Part shown: piece after piece, positions 45,032 through 54,410 of the stretch
Layout of the letters: each line of letters starts with the position of its first letter
Position numbering within the stretch: the stretch's first letter is position 1
Assembly (NCBI GenBank): GCA_026391555.1
Contig: JAPLEB010000058.1
Span: 1-64,000 of the forward strand
Source of the DNA: Bacteroidia bacterium
GTDB lineage: Bacteria; Bacteroidota; Bacteroidia; Bacteroidales; VadinHA17
Length of the DNA stretch: 64,000 nt
Reading direction: 5' to 3'
Program-made: the position numbers and the translations under genes
The notes under the pieces: model-generated
Databases searched by the model: none
The model's input: only the letters and a program-made list of their open reading frames with translations
Told to the model about the DNA's origin: nothing

Positions 45032-46087
45032 CTATCTGCCTGAATACATCAGATCATAATATTTTCCGTAATCGCCCGACAATACCCTTTCGAGCCATTT
45101 CCCGTTTGTAAGATACCATTCAACGGTTTTTTCAAGACCATCAGCAAATTCAGGCAGCGGTGACCAACCTAGTTCTTTCTGTAATTTGGAGGAGTCGATT
45201 GCATACCTCAGGTCATGTCCGGGCCTGTCTTTCACATAAGTAATAAGTTTTTCAGAAGTTCCCGAAGGACGGTTAAGTTTTTTGTCCATTATCCTGCAGA
45301 GAAGAAGAATGAGGTCAATATTTTTCCATTCATTATTACCCCCGATATTATAAGTATCCCCAACCTTACCGCGATGAAAGATATGATCAATAGCGGAAGC
45401 ATGATCTTCAACATATAAAAAATCAAGGATGTTTACCCATTTACCGTACACAGGGAAAGTTTTGTTTTTTTTAATATTGTTTATTGCAAGGGGAATGAGC
45501 TTTTCCGGGAATTGGTTGGGCCCATAGTTATTTGAGCAGTTGGAGATTACCACCGGAATTCCAAAAGTATGGTTATAAGCCCTTACCATGTGGTCGGAAC
45601 TTGCTTTGGATGCAGAATATGGACTTTTGGGGTCATAAGCAGTTTGTTCTGTGAAGAGGCCATCTTTTCCTAATGAACCGTAAACCTCATCAGTTGAAAT
45701 ATGATAAAACAGTTTCCCTTCAGGTGAGTTCTTCCAGCTGTTAAGAGCGGAATTAAGAAGGTTAACAGTGCCTATAATATTTGTAAAAACAAATTCATCG
45801 GGGCCTGTTATGGAACGATCGACATGTGATTCAGCTGCCAGATGGATTATTCCGTCAAAACAGTATTTTTTAAAGAGATCAAGAACAGATTGTTTGTTAA
45901 CGATATCAATCTTTTCGAAAAGGTAATTCTTTTTTGTTTCAATGTCTGTCAGGTTTTCAAGGTTACCGGCATAGGTAAGTTTATCGGCATTAACTACGAG
46001 ATAATCGGGGTAGTTATTAACGAATCTTCTTATCACATGAGAGCCAATAAATCCTGCACCGCCGGTAATCAGAATTGTTTTCTTCAT
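45032..46087 (-). CDS. rfbB: dTDP-glucose 4,6-dehydratase
   Basis: Makes dTDP-4-keto-6-deoxyglucose, precursor of rhamnose and other deoxysugars. Extended SDR with GGAGFIGSH (NAD-binding), the STDEVYG catalytic triad residues, the YSASK YxxxK pair and the NNYGPNQFPEKLIPL substrate segment. 351 residues, full length. No rfbA, rfbC or rfbD is in the window, so the deoxysugar pathway is completed elsewhere. Last gene of the nucleotide-sugar operon, 2 nt after galE. Confidence 0.92.
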   Translation of the reverse strand: MKKTILITGGAGFIGSHVIRRFVNNYPDYLVVNADKLTYAGNLENLTDIETKKNYLFEKIDIVNKQSVLDLFKKYCFDGIIHLAAESHVDRSITGPDEFVFTNIIGTVNLLNSALNSWKNSPEGKLFYHISTDEVYGSLGKDGLFTEQTAYDPKSPYSASKASSDHMVRAYNHTFGIPVVISNCSNNYGPNQFPEKLIPLAINNIKKNKTFPVYGKWVNILDFLYVEDHASAIDHIFHRGKVGDTYNIGGNNEWKNIDLILLLCRIMDKKLNRPSGTSEKLITYVKDRPGHDLRYAIDSSKLQKELGWSPLPEFADGLEKTVEWYLTNGKWLERVLSGDYGKYYDLMYSGR

Positions 46088-46089
46088 AG

Positions 46090-47121
46090 TTATCCCTTTT
46101 TATTCCTGATATTCTTTTCCCAATCCCAGGCTGTTTTCATAGCTTCATCGAGGGAACTTAATGTTTTCCAGGCCAGTTCTTTGTTTGCAAATGAAGGATC
46201 GGCCCATATCTTTTCAATGTCTCCTGCTCTCCTTCCGGTTATTTTGTACTTCAATTTAATTCCTGAAACACGTTCAAACGATTTGATTGCCTCAAGAACT
46301 GAGACTCCCTTACCAGTACCAAGGTTAAAGACTTCATAATTTGTCTTGTTCCTTCTTCCAATAAGCCTTTTTACAGCAACAACATGGGCTTTCGCGAGAT
46401 CGACAACATGGAGGTAATCCCTGATGCAAGATCCGTCCGGGGTATCGTAATCATTTCCGAATACTTTGAGTTCATCCCTTAAGCCGTATGCGGTCTGTGT
46501 AATATATGGCACAAGATTTTCCGGAACTCCCCTTGGCAGTTCTCCTATGAGAGCCGATGGATGGGCTCCGATAGGATTAAAATACCTTAATGAAACTGCT
46601 TTGATATTTTTGTCAGAAACGGTTGTATCCCTTATGATTGCTTCGCCAATTTGCTTGGTGTTTCCATAGGGAGAAGTTGCCGGTTGCAAAGGAGCGTCCT
46701 CAGTTACCGGTAGTTTTTCGGGTTGCCCGTAAACAGTACATGAAGATGAAAAGACCAGATCAGAAACGCCAAAGCGTTTCATGGCATCCAGGACGTTAAC
46801 CAATGATAAGAGGTTATTCCGGTAGTACTCTAAAGGCTTATTAACTGACTCTCCCACAGCTTTATAGGCTGCAAAGTGAATTATGGCCGAAATATCATTA
46901 TATTTCTTAAAGAATATGTCAAGTTTTTCCTGATCGCACAGATCAAATACTTCGAGGACAGGCTTAACTCCGGTTATCTTATGAATCCTGTCAATAATCT
47001 CAGCTTCCGAGTTGTACAGGTTGTCGATTATTACAACATCGAATCCCTCTTTAATAAGTTCAACTGAGGTATGTGAACCGATATATCCGGTTCCTCCGGT
47101 TACCAGAATTTTATTTTTCAT
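46090..47121 (-). CDS. galE: UDP-glucose 4-epimerase
   Basis: Interconverts UDP-glucose and UDP-galactose, or the HexNAc forms. NAD motif GGTGYIGSH at residues 8-16, catalytic SSSCTVYG and YGNTK (YxxxK), C-terminal RRAGDIEKIWADPSFA. 343 residues. Located directly downstream of the UDP-HexNAc dehydrogenase, with no gap, which suggests that UDP-GlcNAc/GalNAc interconversion is relevant here. Confidence 0.93.
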   Translation of the reverse strand: MKNKILVTGGTGYIGSHTSVELIKEGFDVVIIDNLYNSEAEIIDRIHKITGVKPVLEVFDLCDQEKLDIFFKKYNDISAIIHFAAYKAVGESVNKPLEYYRNNLLSLVNVLDAMKRFGVSDLVFSSSCTVYGQPEKLPVTEDAPLQPATSPYGNTKQIGEAIIRDTTVSDKNIKAVSLRYFNPIGAHPSALIGELPRGVPENLVPYITQTAYGLRDELKVFGNDYDTPDGSCIRDYLHVVDLAKAHVVAVKRLIGRRNKTNYEVFNLGTGKGVSVLEAIKSFERVSGIKLKYKITGRRAGDIEKIWADPSFANKELAWKTLSSLDEAMKTAWDWEKNIRNKKG

Positions 47122-48411
47122 TTAAAGGCTCCAGTAAGTATGATTTTTTATTCTTCCGCGAAGCACCCCTTTTACATCAACCACAATTCCGTCTTTATTT
47201 AGTAAAGGAGTAAAAAACGCTTCATCTAATTTTAAATATTCTTTATGACTGACAGCCAGAATTACAGCATCGTATTTGCCGGAAGGATGTTCTTTCAAAT
47301 CAATCCTGTATTCTTCTTTTACCTCAAGTTTTCCGGCTCCCGGATCAATTACATCAACCGCTATTCCAAAATCATCCAGTTCGCTGATCACATCCACGAC
47401 TTTTGAATTGCGAATGTCGGTAACATCTTCTTTAAAGGTAATACCCATTATCAGAACCCTGGCGCCTTTCAATCCCTTACCTGCTGCTATAATTTTTTTA
47501 ACAGTCTGTTTCCCAATATATCTACCCATACTGTCGTTGATAAACCTTCCTGAATCAATCATCTGAGGGTGATATCCCAGAGCTTTTGCTTTGAATGAGA
47601 GATAATAAGGATCGACACCAATGCAATGTCCCCCTACTAAGCCCGGATAGAACTTAAGGAAGTTCCATTTTGTTCCGGCTGCTTCCAGTACTTCAAATGT
47701 ATTGATTCCAAGTTTGTTAAAAATAATTGATAGTTCATTCATAAAGGCAATGTTAATATCGCGCTGGGTATTTTCAATGATTTTTGCTGCCTCTGCAACC
47801 TTAATTGAGCTTGCCCGGTGAACGCCTGCCTTTATTATCAGTTCGTAAGTCTTAGCTATATTTTCGGCCGCTTCCGGATCGCAGCCACTTATTACTTTTA
47901 TAATTTTTGTCAGTGTATGATTGGTGTCCCCCGGATTAATTCTTTCGGGGGAGAAACCAACTTTAAAGTCTGTACCGCATTTTAACTCCGAATACCTTTC
48001 AAGTACAGGAATACAGTCGTCTTCGGTGCAACCCGGGTAAACGGTTGATTCGTAGACTACATAATCGCCTTTTTTTAATACTCTTCCAACAGTCTCGGAT
48101 GCTTTTAGTACCGGTGTCAGATCGGGGAGGTTATGACTATTGACAGGAGTGGGCACAGCAATAATATGAAATGAAGCATATTTTAAATCAGCCGGATCGC
48201 TTGTAAAAATGATATCGGTGTCCTTAAACGCTTCTGAGGTGAGTTCATTACTGGGATCGATGCCCTTTTTCATCAGCTCGATTCTATCAGGTTTAATATC
48301 AAAACCGATGACCTTTATTCGTTTTGCGAATTCAAGTGCTATAGGCAGGCCCACATAACCAAGGCCAATGACAGAAAGTTTTGCTTCCCTTTTTAAAAGT
48401 TTATTGTACAT
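47122..48411 (-). CDS. UDP-N-acetylhexosamine 6-dehydrogenase, TviB/WbpO type
   Basis: Oxidises UDP-GlcNAc or UDP-GalNAc to the uronic acid, using two NAD. N-terminal Rossmann motif LSVIGLGYVGLPIALEFAK, mid-domain VGFSPERINPGDTNHTL, the catalytic cysteine in GGHCIGVDPYYLSFKA, and a C-terminal UDP-binding domain. The GGHCIGVDPYYL form is the TviB/WbpO type rather than UDP-glucose dehydrogenase. Product could feed the WbpB-E-D enzymes encoded just upstream. 429 residues, 1 nt after the wbpB-like gene. Confidence 0.88.
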   Translation of the reverse strand: MYNKLLKREAKLSVIGLGYVGLPIALEFAKRIKVIGFDIKPDRIELMKKGIDPSNELTSEAFKDTDIIFTSDPADLKYASFHIIAVPTPVNSHNLPDLTPVLKASETVGRVLKKGDYVVYESTVYPGCTEDDCIPVLERYSELKCGTDFKVGFSPERINPGDTNHTLTKIIKVISGCDPEAAENIAKTYELIIKAGVHRASSIKVAEAAKIIENTQRDINIAFMNELSIIFNKLGINTFEVLEAAGTKWNFLKFYPGLVGGHCIGVDPYYLSFKAKALGYHPQMIDSGRFINDSMGRYIGKQTVKKIIAAGKGLKGARVLIMGITFKEDVTDIRNSKVVDVISELDDFGIAVDVIDPGAGKLEVKEEYRIDLKEHPSGKYDAVILAVSHKEYLKLDEAFFTPLLNKDGIVVDVKGVLRGRIKNHTYWSL

Positions 48412-48412
48412 G

Positions 48413-49369
48413 TTATATAACAGTTTTTAATATTGGATGATAGTCACCCTGAAGTCCAACAGGTTTTGCATTTCTGATTGTGTACGCGATCCCGACTGAC
48501 TGGTGAGCCTCTTTAAGCCCGAATCCTCTTCCGGCAAGTATCTCTTTGTATGACAGCGTATGCAGGCCGGTAAAACCTTCGCTGAATTCGATCTCTTCTC
48601 CATCAACTTTTATTGACCTGAATGTCCTCTGACCTGTTTTCTTAATTGAGGCCGGAATATCGTCATAATCGAGGCTGAGGAACCATCTTACCCTGGCATT
48701 TTCAAGTTCGAGATATCCTGCAGCTTTATGGGGTTCAGAGAGATGTACTATATTTTTCTTTGTATTGCCGAAGATCCAGCTCAACATATCAAAAAAATGA
48801 ATACCGATGTTTGTTGCCACGCCGCCTGATTTCTGGATATCACCTTTCCATGATATTGAATACCAGTTTCCTCGGCTGGTAATATATGACAAATCAACAT
48901 CATATATCTTTCCTTTCGGTCCATTCCGGATCTTTTCATGCAGTTCCAATATTTTTGGATGAAGACGAAGCTGAAGAATGGTATAGATTTTACGGCCGGT
49001 TTCATTCTCAATCTCCTGTAACGCATCAATATTCCATGGATTGAGGACTATCGGCTTTTCGCAGATTGCATCAGCCTTATGGCGTAGTGCAAATCTGATA
49101 TGAGAATCGTGAAGATAATTCGGAGAGCAGATGCTTACATAGTCAATTTTCGTCCCGGTTCTTTTAAGTTTGTCAAAATGTCTGTCGAACCGTTCAAATT
49201 CAACAAAAAAATCACTTTCCGGGAAATAGTTGTCAATTCGCCCGACACTATCAAACTTATCGAGGCTGGCAAGGAGGTTGTTGCCTGTTTCCTTAATTGC
49301 CTGGAGATGCCTGACAGCGATATAACCTGCAACACCTATTATTCCGAAATTTTTTGGAGTCTTTGTCAT
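48413..49369 (-). CDS. wbpB: Gfo/Idh/MocA oxidoreductase, WbpB/WlbA type
   Basis: NAD-dependent 3-dehydrogenase of UDP-GlcNAcA, step two of UDP-2,3-diacetamido-glucuronic acid synthesis. Rossmann fold GIIGVAGYIAVRHLQAIKETG at residues 9-29, the EKP motif (ICEKPIVLN) and the WbpB-like KGDIQKSGGVATNIGIHFFDML segment. 318 residues, matching WbpB. Assignment relies on the neighbours: WbpD-like and WbpE-like genes are adjacent upstream. Confidence 0.85.
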   Translation of the reverse strand: MTKTPKNFGIIGVAGYIAVRHLQAIKETGNNLLASLDKFDSVGRIDNYFPESDFFVEFERFDRHFDKLKRTGTKIDYVSICSPNYLHDSHIRFALRHKADAICEKPIVLNPWNIDALQEIENETGRKIYTILQLRLHPKILELHEKIRNGPKGKIYDVDLSYITSRGNWYSISWKGDIQKSGGVATNIGIHFFDMLSWIFGNTKKNIVHLSEPHKAAGYLELENARVRWFLSLDYDDIPASIKKTGQRTFRSIKVDGEEIEFSEGFTGLHTLSYKEILAGRGFGLKEAHQSVGIAYTIRNAKPVGLQGDYHPILKTVI

Positions 49370-49399
49370 AATTTAATGCTATAAAGGCGCGCAAAACTA

Positions 49400-49978
49400 C
49401 TAAATTATTTTTGAAACAACGCCGTTCTCAATCCGGTATCTCTCATTGCTTTCAGGACAAAATGCAAAGCCGGCGCTGTCAAAAATGAGTTTATGTCCGA
49501 ATTCGCTCATCCAGCCTGTCTGCCGTGCCGGGTTGCCTACGACAAGTGCATAAGGCTTGACGTCTTTTGTCACAACAGCACCAGCTCCAATAAATGCATA
49601 TCTTCCTATTATATTTCCGCAAACGATTGTTGAATTAGCGCCTATCGAGGCTCCTCTTTCCACAATTGTCTCAAGATAACTGTCTTTACGGATTATTGCG
49701 CTACGCGGATTGATTACATTTGTAAATACCATTGAAGGTCCGAGAAAAACATCATCATCGCAAATAACTCCGGTATAGATAGAGACATTATTCTGGACTT
49801 TTACATTATTCCCGAGTTTCACCCCTGGTAAGATGACAACATTCTGGCCGATATTACAGTTTTCACCGATTTCCGAACCTGTCATTATATGGCTGAAGTG
49901 CCATATTTTTGTTCCTTTCCCGATTTTGCAGCCTTCATCAATGACAGCTGTTTCGTGGGCAAAATATTCCTTCTCCAT
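49400..49978 (-). CDS. wbpD: sugar N-acetyltransferase, WbpD type
   Basis: Acetylates the 3-amino group of UDP-GlcNAc(3N)A using acetyl-CoA. A 192-residue left-handed beta-helix protein with hexapeptide turns (KIGKGTKIWHFSHIMTGSEIG, NVVILPGVKLGNNVKVQ) and the C-terminal VVGNPARQTGWMSEFGHKL loop typical of WbpD/WlbB. Preceded at 5 nt by the aminotransferase gene and followed at 30 nt by the dehydrogenase. Confidence 0.87.
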   Translation of the reverse strand: MEKEYFAHETAVIDEGCKIGKGTKIWHFSHIMTGSEIGENCNIGQNVVILPGVKLGNNVKVQNNVSIYTGVICDDDVFLGPSMVFTNVINPRSAIIRKDSYLETIVERGASIGANSTIVCGNIIGRYAFIGAGAVVTKDVKPYALVVGNPARQTGWMSEFGHKLIFDSAGFAFCPESNERYRIENGVVSKII

Positions 49979-49983
49979 GGTAT

Positions 49984-51114
49984 TTATTTATCGAAGAATT
50001 TTAAAATATTAAGTATAATATAATCAATCTGTTCCTGTTCCATGTCAGGGTGTATTGGTAATGACAGAACCTCTTTGCAAAGAGCCGCAGTAACAGGAAA
50101 ATCATTCTCTTTATATCCTAAATTACTATAAGCTTCCTGCATATGAAGGGGTCCCGGGTAATAAACCATTGCAGGTATATTCTTTGATTCGAGAAACTTT
50201 TTAAGCTCATCCCTTTTACCGTTTTTCACCTTGATGGTATATTGATGAAATATGTGAGAAGAATAGCTGACTCTTTCCGGAACAGATATTGAGTGGCATC
50301 CGGCAAATGCTTCATCATATTGATTTGCAACCGCTTTCCTTGCTGAATTGAATTTAGAAAGGTAATTTAGTTTTACCCTTAAAATTGCGGCCTGAATTGT
50401 ATCCAACCTTGAGTTAACTCCTATATCATCATAGTGATACCTCACTTTACTACCGTGGTTGGCAATGCTTCTCAGCTTTTTTGCAAGAGCGTCGTCGTTT
50501 GTATAGAGAGCACCTCCATCGCCGTAACATCCAAGGTTTTTGGATGGGAAAAATGAAGTCGTGCCGATATGTCCGATTGTTCCGGCTTTTATTGTGGTGC
50601 CATCTTTAAGAATATAATCGGCTCCGGTTGCTTGCGCGGCATCCTCAATTACAAAAAGATTATGTTTTTTTGCAAGTTCCATAATGCTCTCCATATCGGC
50701 ACACTGGCCAAAAAGATGAACAGGAACAATTGCTTTCGTTTTTGGTGTAATAGCATTTTTGACTGCTTCAACGGAAATGTTAAAACTTCCGGGGTCGGGA
50801 TCAACTATAACAAGCTTAAGGCCAAGCAGAGCAACCACTTCTACAGTTGAAACAAAGGTGAAATTTGTTGTAATAACCTCATCTCCTGGCTTAAGTCCGG
50901 GAACCATCATCGCGAGATAAAGAGCATCGGTCCCATTTGCACATGAAACCACATGTTTTACTCCCATATATTTCTGGAGCTCTTCCTCAAATAGCTTAAC
51001 GTCAGGGCCTTTAATAAAAGCGGTTGATTCCAGTACCGATTTTATTGCGATATCAATTTCTGGCCCGATCTTCTCGTACTGAGCCTTCAGGTCGACCATC
51101 TGAATCTCTCTCAT
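49984..51114 (-). CDS. wbpE: DegT/DnrJ-type sugar aminotransferase, WbpE type
   Basis: PLP-dependent transfer of an amino group from glutamate to the 3-keto sugar made by WbpB. The PLP lysine lies in FFPSKNLGCYGDGGA; other family segments are NGTDALYLAMMV and EDAAQATGADY. 376 residues, normal length. First gene of the operon wbpE-wbpD-wbpB-dehydrogenase-galE-rfbB. The order of enzymes matches a UDP-GlcNAc(3NAc)A pathway, with no WbpI epimerase in the window. Confidence 0.88.
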   Translation of the reverse strand: MREIQMVDLKAQYEKIGPEIDIAIKSVLESTAFIKGPDVKLFEEELQKYMGVKHVVSCANGTDALYLAMMVPGLKPGDEVITTNFTFVSTVEVVALLGLKLVIVDPDPGSFNISVEAVKNAITPKTKAIVPVHLFGQCADMESIMELAKKHNLFVIEDAAQATGADYILKDGTTIKAGTIGHIGTTSFFPSKNLGCYGDGGALYTNDDALAKKLRSIANHGSKVRYHYDDIGVNSRLDTIQAAILRVKLNYLSKFNSARKAVANQYDEAFAGCHSISVPERVSYSSHIFHQYTIKVKNGKRDELKKFLESKNIPAMVYYPGPLHMQEAYSNLGYKENDFPVTAALCKEVLSLPIHPDMEQEQIDYIILNILKFFDK

Positions 51115-51151
51115 ATCAGAGTTAAATTTAGAAATACGAAGATAATATTTT

Positions 51152-51179
51152 TTTGTCAGGACTATTTTTCATATTTTTG
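51152..51179 (+). promoter_or_regulatory. HU-SPOR gene promoter
   Basis: TTTG (51152-51155), 16-nt spacer, TATTTTTG (51172-51179). The -7 element ends 1 nt before the track's ATG at 51181, so transcription would begin after that ATG. This favours the GTG at 51202 as the true start. Confidence 0.55.
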
Positions 51180-51201
51180 TATGAACATTAGAATTATTAT
51201 A

Positions 51202-52164
51202 GTGGATATTACTGCTTTTTTACGGGAATTATTATTCGGTCACGATTGTGTTATCGTTCCCGGGTTTGGTGGTTTTATCGGCAACTATACTCCGGCGCAT
51301 ATTGATAAGAGTACCGGGACATTTTATCCCCCTGTCAAGCAGATATCGTTTAACAGGAACCTGAATCATAATGATGGTCTTCTTGTAGGGCGGATATCAG
51401 GAACGGCAGGTATCAATTATGGTGATGCCAGAAATTTAGTTGAGGAGTTTGTTGGGGAGTTGCGTAGAAAACTTGAAAGAGGCGATAAGGTTGTTTTCGA
51501 TAATATCGGAAGTTTTATCAATAACCATGAGGGAAGTCTTCAGTTTGAACCCGACAGGAACGCAAACTATCATCTGGATTCTTACGGTCTTGAGTCCTTT
51601 CAGTGTTTGCCGCTTGAAGGATATGATGTAAGGAAACGGATCATCAGACATGCCGGGAAGGATCCTGTAAGGCAGGCATCCTTGAAAAAGATTCTTTGGA
51701 GGGCAGCGGTAATCATTCCTCTTCTTTCCGTTCTGGTTGCCGTGCCCCTGAAAACAGACCTCTTTAAAGCAAAGATTGAAGCAACAACAATGAATCCCCT
51801 GGTAACAGCTGAGTTTGAACACAATAAAAATACTGTGGATGAGGATATAAAAGATGAATCAGCAAAGATTTCAGAAAATGTAATGCCGGTATCTGAAGAG
51901 TCAGCTACCCCGGAAGTTGTTGTACCTGTTGCCGTTGATGCAAATGTTTATTGTCTGATTACCGGGAGCTTCAAATCAGAAGATAATGCAGTTTCTCAGG
52001 TAAATATGCTGAAAGAAGAAGGATTTTCTCCTGAGATTATAGATGGGCCCAATGGTTTTTACAGGGTAAGTTCAATGACGTGCAGCGATCTGAATACAGC
52101 TTTAATCAAAAAAGACAGCATAGCGAAAAAATTCCCGGGGACCTGGGTTTCAAGGAAGAGATGA
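51202..52164 (+). CDS. HU-domain and SPOR-domain membrane protein
   Basis: A 320-residue protein with HU-CCDC81-like DNA-binding-type domains at the N-terminus (MDITAFLRELLFGHDCVIVPGFGGFI, then a second around GDKVVFDNIGSFINN). A membrane helix follows (about residues 160-180, AAVIIPLLSVLVAVPL), then an acidic linker and a C-terminal SPOR domain (VYCLITGSFKSEDNAVSQV ... FYRVSSMTC). The topology puts HU in the cytosol and SPOR in the periplasm, where SPOR domains bind denuded peptidoglycan at the septum. GTG 51202 is preferred over ATG 51181 on promoter position. A link between nucleoid and division site is inferred. Confidence 0.78.
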   Translation: MDITAFLRELLFGHDCVIVPGFGGFIGNYTPAHIDKSTGTFYPPVKQISFNRNLNHNDGLLVGRISGTAGINYGDARNLVEEFVGELRRKLERGDKVVFDNIGSFINNHEGSLQFEPDRNANYHLDSYGLESFQCLPLEGYDVRKRIIRHAGKDPVRQASLKKILWRAAVIIPLLSVLVAVPLKTDLFKAKIEATTMNPLVTAEFEHNKNTVDEDIKDESAKISENVMPVSEESATPEVVVPVAVDANVYCLITGSFKSEDNAVSQVNMLKEEGFSPEIIDGPNGFYRVSSMTCSDLNTALIKKDSIAKKFPGTWVSRKR

Positions 52165-54198
52165 TTATTTTATCGTACTCCCGTTACTCACTTTATCAGA
52201 AGTAGTAACCATTACCAATTTTCCATCCTTGTCCTCCGCCATCAGTATCATCCCTTTCGACTCTATTCCTTTAATCTCGCGGGGTTCAAGGTTGGCTACA
52301 ATTGATATCTGTTTTCCTACAATAGCTTCCGGTGCATAGTATTCTGCAATACCTGATACAATTGTTCGGGTATCAAGGCCGGTGTCAATCTTTAGTTTAA
52401 GTAATTTTGTTGTTTTCGGAACTTTTTCTGCTTCAAGAATCGTTGCAGTTCTGATATCTATTTTTGTGAAGTCATCAAAAGTAATAACAGCTTTTCCAGG
52501 GACTGTTTTTGCACCGGCCTCTTCATTGGATTTTTTTGTTGCAATAAGTTTATCTGTCTGCCGGGTAATCTCTTCATCTTCAATCTTGTCAAAGAGCAAT
52601 CCTGGTTTATTGATAATATGACCTGATGCCAGGAGATCAGAGTTGCCGGCTTTGCTCCATTTCAACTCATTGAAATTGATCCAGCCGCGTAATTTCTCCA
52701 TTGAGAAAGGCAGAAATGGTTCAAAAACAATTGTCAGGTTTGCAGTTATCTGCAGGGCAATGTTCATTATCGTTTTTACTCGTTCCGGATTAGTTTTAAT
52801 AACTTTCCATGGCTCAGCATCGGTAAGGTATTTATTGCCAAGTCTTGCAAGGTTCATCGCCTCTTTAAGCGCTTCACGGAACCTGAATGATTCAAGGCTT
52901 GTCTCCACATATTCCTTAATCCGGGCCATTTCATTCAAAACGGAATCATCATTTGAATCTGTTTTTCCTCTTCCCGGGACTTTCCCGTCGTAATAATTAT
53001 TGGTAAGAACAAGAGTCCGGTTGACAAAGTTCCCGAGAATAGCAACAAGTTCGTTGTTATTTCGTGCCTGAAAATCTTTCCAGGTGAAATCATTATCTTT
53101 TGTCTCGGGTGCGTTGGCACATAGGGAATATCTCAGAACATCCTGTTTCCCAGGAAAATCTTCAAGGTATTCATGCAGCCATACGGCCCAGTTTCTTGAA
53201 GTTGATATTTTGTCGTTTTCGAGATTCAGAAATTCATTGGCAGGAACATTTTCCGGAAGGATATAACTTCCTTCAGCCTTAAGCATGGCAGGGAATATGA
53301 TACAATGGAATACAATATTGTCTTTCCCAATAAAGTGAACCATTTTTGTCTCTTTATCCTTCCAGTATTTTTCCCAGTCGGGAGTAAGTTCTTTTGTAGC
53401 AGAGATATAACCTATAGGAGCATCAAACCACACATAGAGAACTTTACCTTTTGCTCCATCAACAGGTACCGGTATACCCCAGTCGAGGTCGCGGCTGACA
53501 GCCCTTGGCTGCAAACCCTGATCTAACCACGATTTACACTGTCCGTATACATTTACTTTCCAGTCCTTATGATCTTCGAGGATCCATTTTTTGAGCCATG
53601 GTTCGTATTTGTCGAGAGGGAGATACCAGTGCAGAGTTTCACGCAATACAGGTTTGCTTCCGCTGACAGTTGAGTGTGGATTAATAAGTTCATTGGGGCT
53701 GAGCGAAGTTCCGCATTTTTCACACTGGTCGCCATAGGCGTTCTCATTTCCGCAATGAGGGCATGTCCCCATAATATACCTGTCGGCCAGGAAACAACCT
53801 GCTTCTTCATCAAAATACTGTTCAGAAGATTTTTCAGTGAATTCACCTTTATTATAAAGTGTAAGGAAAAAATCGGATGCAGTTTCGTAATGTACTTTAT
53901 TTGATGTGCGTGAATAGATATCGAAAGCAATACCAAAATCTTCAAATGCCTTTTTATTTATTGAGTGATATCTGTCAACAATCTCCTGTGGGGTAACACC
54001 TTCTTTGCGTGCCTTAAGAGTAATCGGAACACCGTGTTCGTCGGATCCACAAATTGATATCACGTCCAAACCCTTCATTCTCAGGTACCTGGTATAAATA
54101 TCGGAAGGTATATATACCCCTGCAAGATGGCCAATATGTATCGGGCCATTGGCATAGGGAAGCGCTGAAGTAACGAGATATCTTTTATAATTCTTCAT
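52165..54198 (-). CDS. metG: methionine--tRNA ligase
   Basis: Class Ia synthetase charging tRNA-Met. HIGH motif is literal in [16 protein letters not shown], the zinc knuckle is CPHCGNE...CEKCG, and the KMSKS motif is degenerate as KISTS. The C-terminal 110 residues form an EMAP-II/Trbp111-like tRNA-binding domain ([20 protein letters not shown]). 677 residues, typical for the long form. Its upstream 212 bp contain the repeat cluster described separately. Confidence 0.96.
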   Translation of the reverse strand: MKNYKRYLVTSALPYANGPIHIGHLAGVYIPSDIYTRYLRMKGLDVISICGSDEHGVPITLKARKEGVTPQEIVDRYHSINKKAFEDFGIAFDIYSRTSNKVHYETASDFFLTLYNKGEFTEKSSEQYFDEEAGCFLADRYIMGTCPHCGNENAYGDQCEKCGTSLSPNELINPHSTVSGSKPVLRETLHWYLPLDKYEPWLKKWILEDHKDWKVNVYGQCKSWLDQGLQPRAVSRDLDWGIPVPVDGAKGKVLYVWFDAPIGYISATKELTPDWEKYWKDKETKMVHFIGKDNIVFHCIIFPAMLKAEGSYILPENVPANEFLNLENDKISTSRNWAVWLHEYLEDFPGKQDVLRYSLCANAPETKDNDFTWKDFQARNNNELVAILGNFVNRTLVLTNNYYDGKVPGRGKTDSNDDSVLNEMARIKEYVETSLESFRFREALKEAMNLARLGNKYLTDAEPWKVIKTNPERVKTIMNIALQITANLTIVFEPFLPFSMEKLRGWINFNELKWSKAGNSDLLASGHIINKPGLLFDKIEDEEITRQTDKLIATKKSNEEAGAKTVPGKAVITFDDFTKIDIRTATILEAEKVPKTTKLLKLKIDTGLDTRTIVSGIAEYYAPEAIVGKQISIVANLEPREIKGIESKGMILMAEDKDGKLVMVTTSDKVSNGSTIK

Positions 54199-54237
54199 GA
54201 TTCTGATAATGAATAATTAGCAGTTTTTAAAACTGCA

Positions 54238-54245
54238 CAAATATA
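54238..54245 (-). promoter_or_regulatory. metG -7 element
   Basis: Minus-strand TATATTTG matches TAnnTTTG, 39 nt before the metG ATG. A 7-bp palindrome CAGTTTT/AAAACTG (54221-54235) lies in the leader. No -33 TTTG at the usual distance. Confidence 0.4.
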
Positions 54246-54262
54246 ATAATTTACAACTAATC

Positions 54263-54394
54263 AGTGCCTATAGTCTGGAGTGCCTGAAATGCCTAAAGTA
54301 TTTATTTTTGCATTCCGGATAATAATTAATTCATCCTTATAACAACATTTTTGATTTAACATGATTAATTCTATAAATTTGAACTTTAGGCACT
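54263..54394. repeat. AGTGCCTAAAGT repeat set between metG and the LD-carboxypeptidase gene
   Basis: Three direct copies at 54263-54274 (1 mismatch), 54279-54290 (2 mismatches) and 54288-54299 (1 mismatch), and one exact inverted copy ACTTTAGGCACT at 54383-54394. The last two direct copies are 9 nt apart. The inverted copy lies just after the plus-strand -7 element. Confidence 0.65.
54352..54381 (+). promoter_or_regulatory. LD-carboxypeptidase gene promoter
   Basis: TTTG (54352-54355), 18-nt spacer, TAAATTTG (54374-54381). Predicted start near 54387 falls inside the inverted repeat copy, 24 nt before the ATG. Confidence 0.6.
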
Positions 54395-54410
54395 CTTAAC
54401 TATTATTTAT

